From: Streptomyces roseirectus
GTDB lineage: Bacteria; Actinomycetota; Actinomycetes; Streptomycetales; Streptomycetaceae
NCBI RefSeq assembly: GCF_014489635.1
Contig: NZ_CP060828.1
Span: forward strand, 434,001 to 498,000
Length of the DNA: 64,000 bases
Direction: 5' to 3'
The notes under the pieces were generated by a model. The model worked only from the letters and a program-made list of their open reading frames with translations. It ran no database searches and was not told the origin of the DNA. Of this stretch, positions 61,519-64,000 are shown one piece after another (the first letter of the stretch is position 1; every line of letters starts with the position of its first letter). A program made the position numbers and the translations under genes.

Positions 61519-62298
61519 TCAGTTGCCGGGGCCCTGTTCGCCGGAGTGGACGAAGACCGGTTCGCTGGGGTCATAGGCCCGGCTCAGGATCGCGTCGAAG
61601 TGCCGGTGCCGCAGTTCGATGGCCTGGCGCAGGCTCTCCCTGGCGTCTTCCTGGCGCTGGGGGGTGTCGCAGTACCGGATCAGCAGTTCGCGCAGCGGCT
61701 CGGTGTGCTCGTCCTCCAGCTCGCTCACGCCGTCCTGGTCGGAGTCGCTGGAGGCGTGGTGGACGAAGAACTCGTAGCCCCATCGCGGCAGTTTGTAGAC
61801 GTCCCGCATCACGGCCATCATGCTGTGGCCCGCGGTGTTGGTGATCGGCGGCTGGCCCTCCATCAGGAGCAGCACGGACGCGGCGCCGACGGTGAAGTGG
61901 ACGTTGGTGTTGTTGCACGCGTTCTTGTTGTGCTCGATGACCGCGAGCGTCTCCGGGAAAGGCTCCGCCTCGGGGAGCGACGCCGGGTCGACGCCGACGG
62001 CGCGCCCGAAGTCCTCGAAGGTGTCGACATGCCGCTTGGAGCCGGTCAGGGCGCCGGTCTCCTCCTCGTAGGCGTTCTCGATGAAGGAGCGGCGCAGCTC
62101 CAGGTCGTCGGCGCGCATGCCGACTCCCATGAGGTTGCGGGTCCACCAGCTCTTGATCGGCCAGCGCTGGATGACGAAGGTCTGCAGGAGGCGCTTCGTG
62201 GCCTTGCCCTCGAGGATCGTCTGGTAGAGCGGGCTGGTCATCTTCTTCCGCTCGGCGATGATGCCTTCGAGCTCGTCGACGAATGCGCGGTTGGACAT
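61519..62298 (-). CDS. haem-oxygenase-like di-iron oxidase (PqqC/TenA-like fold)
   Basis: This 259-residue all-helical protein is of the iron-containing redox enzyme group (PqqC/CADD-like). The first ligand helix reads IENAYEEETGALTGSKRHVD, with Glu and His in place. The second ligand helix, usually H-x3-D-x2-H, reads HHASSDSDQDG, so the last His is Gln. Enzymes of this group desaturate, cleave or N-oxygenate amino acids and fatty acids. The altered ligand may mean a changed cofactor. GAGGAG lies six bases before the ATG. It follows the aldolase gene after 56 bases. Confidence 0.85.
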   Translation of the reverse strand: MSNRAFVDELEGIIAERKKMTSPLYQTILEGKATKRLLQTFVIQRWPIKSWWTRNLMGVGMRADDLELRRSFIENAYEEETGALTGSKRHVDTFEDFGRAVGVDPASLPEAEPFPETLAVIEHNKNACNNTNVHFTVGAASVLLLMEGQPPITNTAGHSMMAVMRDVYKLPRWGYEFFVHHASSDSDQDGVSELEDEHTEPLRELLIRYCDTPQRQEDARESLRQAIELRHRHFDAILSRAYDPSEPVFVHSGEQGPGN

Positions 62299-62354
62299 GG
62301 TCTGCTCCTCGGAAGGGGTGAGCGTGCGGAGGGAGGTCCGTGAAGGGAGGGGTG

Positions 62355-63320
62355 TCAGCAGGGAGTGCGGGTGCCGTCGAGCATCGAGAAGAGCGTGCTG
62401 CCCTCGCCGGCGCTTCTGATCTCGGCCAGGTTCTCGAGGTTGAGGTCGAGGATTCCGCTGACGATCGACTCGCACCGGGACAGGATCTGGTCACCCTTCC
62501 ACGGGGTCAGGAGACTGACCGCGGCATCGACGAGCGGGGTGACCGAGACATCGCAGAGCCGACGGAAATACAGATGCGCGGCGATGAGTTCGAGTGCCAG
62601 ATTTCCGCCCCCTTTGCCCATTCCGCAGAGAGAGGCGTCGATGTACTCGAAGTCGTTGTCCATGGCCGCCAGAGCGTTGGCGAAACCCAGACTGAGACCG
62701 TCGTGCGCATGGAATCCCAGCGTCATCGATACGGAGTTCCGCACCTGCCGGGCGATACGGGCGATTCCGTCGGGGAACATACTGCCGTTGGAGTCGGCGA
62801 GGTAGAACATGTCCGCCGAAATTCTCTGAGCGGCCTCCGCGGCGCCGAGAATCTCCTTCTCGGTGAGTTCGCTGACGCGTGTCAGGTTGACCGCGAAGCG
62901 CATTCCCGCGCCCCGTACCGCCTCCGCGTAGGGCGCCAGTTCCTGGATCTTGTGAGGGGGTCCCGGCATCCGCACCAGCCGTACGCCGGAGCGGGCCAGG
63001 CCCGCCAGGTCGGACGGCCCGGTGTCTCTGGCGTGTGCCATCACCACCAGCCCGGTGCCGGTGCCGGCGTCGACTCCGAGGGAAGCCTCGGCCTGGAGCG
63101 CTTCGAGATAGCGGGGTGGGCAGGAGGCGGAGGGTGCCGTGTCGTCCTCGGCTCCGTGCCTCGCCGGACGCAGGTATCCCACTTCTGTGAACGGAACGCC
63201 TGCCGCTGCGCAGGCTCGGACCACCTGTTGCGCCTGGCCGGCGGTCCATGAATGTTTGTTGACGTATCCACCGTCGCGAAGTGTCACGTCGAGTAAGGCG
63301 ATCTTGTGGTCAGATTTCAC
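62355..63320 (-). CDS. HMGL-family aldolase (4-hydroxy-2-oxovalerate aldolase-like)
   Basis: This 321-residue TIM-barrel enzyme is of the DmpG / HMG-CoA lyase-like superfamily. It starts LLDVTLRDGGYVN with the catalytic Arg-Asp, has LGFHAHDGLSLGFANAL with the metal-binding His pair, and DASLCGMGKGGGNLALEL. It would form or cleave a C-C bond between pyruvate-like enolate and an aldehyde or acyl group. DmpG's dehydrogenase partner is absent here, so the aldehyde must come from elsewhere. The GTG start has GGGAAG upstream. It is the first gene of operon D; the 258 bases upstream carry its promoter, with an AT-rich stretch near 63435. Confidence 0.86.
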   Translation of the reverse strand: MKSDHKIALLDVTLRDGGYVNKHSWTAGQAQQVVRACAAAGVPFTEVGYLRPARHGAEDDTAPSASCPPRYLEALQAEASLGVDAGTGTGLVVMAHARDTGPSDLAGLARSGVRLVRMPGPPHKIQELAPYAEAVRGAGMRFAVNLTRVSELTEKEILGAAEAAQRISADMFYLADSNGSMFPDGIARIARQVRNSVSMTLGFHAHDGLSLGFANALAAMDNDFEYIDASLCGMGKGGGNLALELIAAHLYFRRLCDVSVTPLVDAAVSLLTPWKGDQILSRCESIVSGILDLNLENLAEIRSAGEGSTLFSMLDGTRTPC

Positions 63321-63578
63321 AGGTCTTCCCGAGTCTGAGGTGCAGGGTCTTTGACGCTTCCTCGCGGGTCTCGGGTTTTCATCTGACTGCCCGCTGATCG
63401 GGAGCTTAGGGAATGGCCCAGACTTGGACAATATTGCACCTTGATTTGGCCTGATTGCTTCCCGTCGCACCCAGGTGCGACTGAACCGGATCAGACCTGC
63501 TTGTCGGCCACCACATGATGGTCATCCACTGCCCCCGGTTGGCTCAAAAGCACCCGAGCCACTTCGGACAGGGCCGAT

Positions 63579-64000
63579 TCAAAGCCCTGATGCGACGAGC
63601 GCGGCGGCACCGAAGGACACGTCGAATCGATCGCACCAGATGCTGACGCTGCTGTAGCGGGACAGGTCGGCGTCGGCGGGCACGGTGTAGTTCTGGCTTC
63701 CCTTGTTGCCCTTGAGCTTGCCGAGGCTGATGTGCGCGCCGTCGTCGAAGACGTGCCAGCCGGCGCGTCCCTCCTTCACCGGCGCGTCGGTGAGCCAGAC
63801 CCGTAGGTCCGGTCCGTTGCTCGTGTCGAGGTTCTCCAGCCGGACGACGTGGGAGCCGTCGTCCAGTCGGACGAGCTTCACCGTGCCGGAGGTCGCGTGC
63901 TCATGGCTGATCAGCTCGCCGCCGGCCAGCGTCCGAGGGCCGGCCGGGGACGAGGGCGCCACAGAGGGCGTCGTCCCGGCGGCCTGTTCCTTCTCGGCGG
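63579..64000 (-). CDS. DM13-domain protein, partial at window edge
   Basis: The visible 140 residues are the C-terminal part of a protein whose start lies beyond the window. They form a DM13 domain, with the typical GTVKLVRLDDGSHVVRLEN, DLRVWLTD and a conserved Cys in VSIWCDRF. DM13 domains are linked to electron transfer or cell-surface adhesion. The Ala/Pro/Ser-rich linker before it suggests an exported or lipid-anchored protein. It is probably outside the biosynthetic cluster. Confidence 0.82.
   Translation of the reverse strand, partial: AEKEQAAGTTPSVAPSSPAGPRTLAGGELISHEHATSGTVKLVRLDDGSHVVRLENLDTSNGPDLRVWLTDAPVKEGRAGWHVFDDGAHISLGKLKGNKGSQNYTVPADADLSRYSSVSIWCDRFDVSFGAAALVASGL

Noticed and set aside
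1..64000. tRNA genes, attachment sites or prophage
   Set aside because: I found no cloverleaf-like sequence, integrase or phage structural gene when reading both strands.

Overview
The window is very GC-rich, almost every gene has G or C at third codon positions, GTG starts and ATGA/GTGA overlaps are common, and the gene content (dormancy-type stress genes, ricin-lectin secreted hydrolases, an ECF sigma factor, a large biosynthetic cluster) points to a Streptomyces or a close relative. I see no rRNA, tRNA, CRISPR array, complete insertion sequence or phage.

Region 1 (1-14.6 kb) is a hypoxia/dormancy and nitrate respiration block. It holds universal stress proteins, a CBS-CBS-BON protein, two very small membrane proteins, pyruvate phosphate dikinase, a NarK nitrate transporter and a narGHJI operon. 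Three upstream regions in this block carry near-identical palindromes of the form RGGCCGnTCGGYCC (1680, 5875, 7836), which suggests one regulator for the whole set.

Region 2 (14.6-32.6 kb) is for extracellular carbohydrate use. An IS630-type transposase remnant lies next to an ECF sigma factor that ends just after a zinc-binding motif. Divergent from it is a FadR-type GntR regulator with a direct-repeat operator. A minus-strand operon encodes a CUT2-type sugar ABC importer (ATPase, two permeases, lipoprotein), a TIM-barrel sugar epimerase/isomerase and a secreted beta-helix-ricin protein. On the plus strand follow a secreted ThuA-PQQ dehydrogenase-PKD-CBM-ricin protein, a Tat-exported GH2 enzyme with a LacI-type palindrome at its promoter, and a CE1-type esterase.

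Region 3 (32.6-63.3 kb) looks like a biosynthetic gene cluster without any ketosynthase. Operon A (minus, 42.2 to 32.6 kb) has an R2-like di-iron enzyme, an ACP, a fatty acyl-AMP ligase, a transglutaminase-like protein, a hot-dog thioesterase, a stand-alone adenylation enzyme, a class III aminotransferase, a second carrier protein, an RraA-like protein and a short P450. Its logic resembles the AdmF amide synthase of andrimid, joining two separately loaded carrier proteins. The middle part has two AraC regulators, an O-methyltransferase-like enzyme, a PhzF-like enzyme, an EamA exporter, a class I aminotransferase, a DUF2000 protein, a B12-binding radical SAM enzyme, a type II thioesterase and a C*-A-T NRPS whose condensation motif is broken. 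Operon D (minus, 63.3 to 54.9 kb) has a DmpG-like aldolase, a haem-oxygenase-like di-iron oxidase, a class IV aminotransferase, a glutathionylspermidine-synthase-like ATP-grasp ligase, an NSAR/OSBS-like racemase, a second RraA, an MlrC-family protein and a TesB-like thioesterase. I infer that operon D builds an unusual amino acid, the NRPS, SAM and methyltransferase genes activate and decorate it, and operon A makes and attaches an acyl chain. The product is not one I can name.

The 3' end of the first AraC gene is repeated in four tandem copies, and the right edge holds part of a DM13-domain protein.
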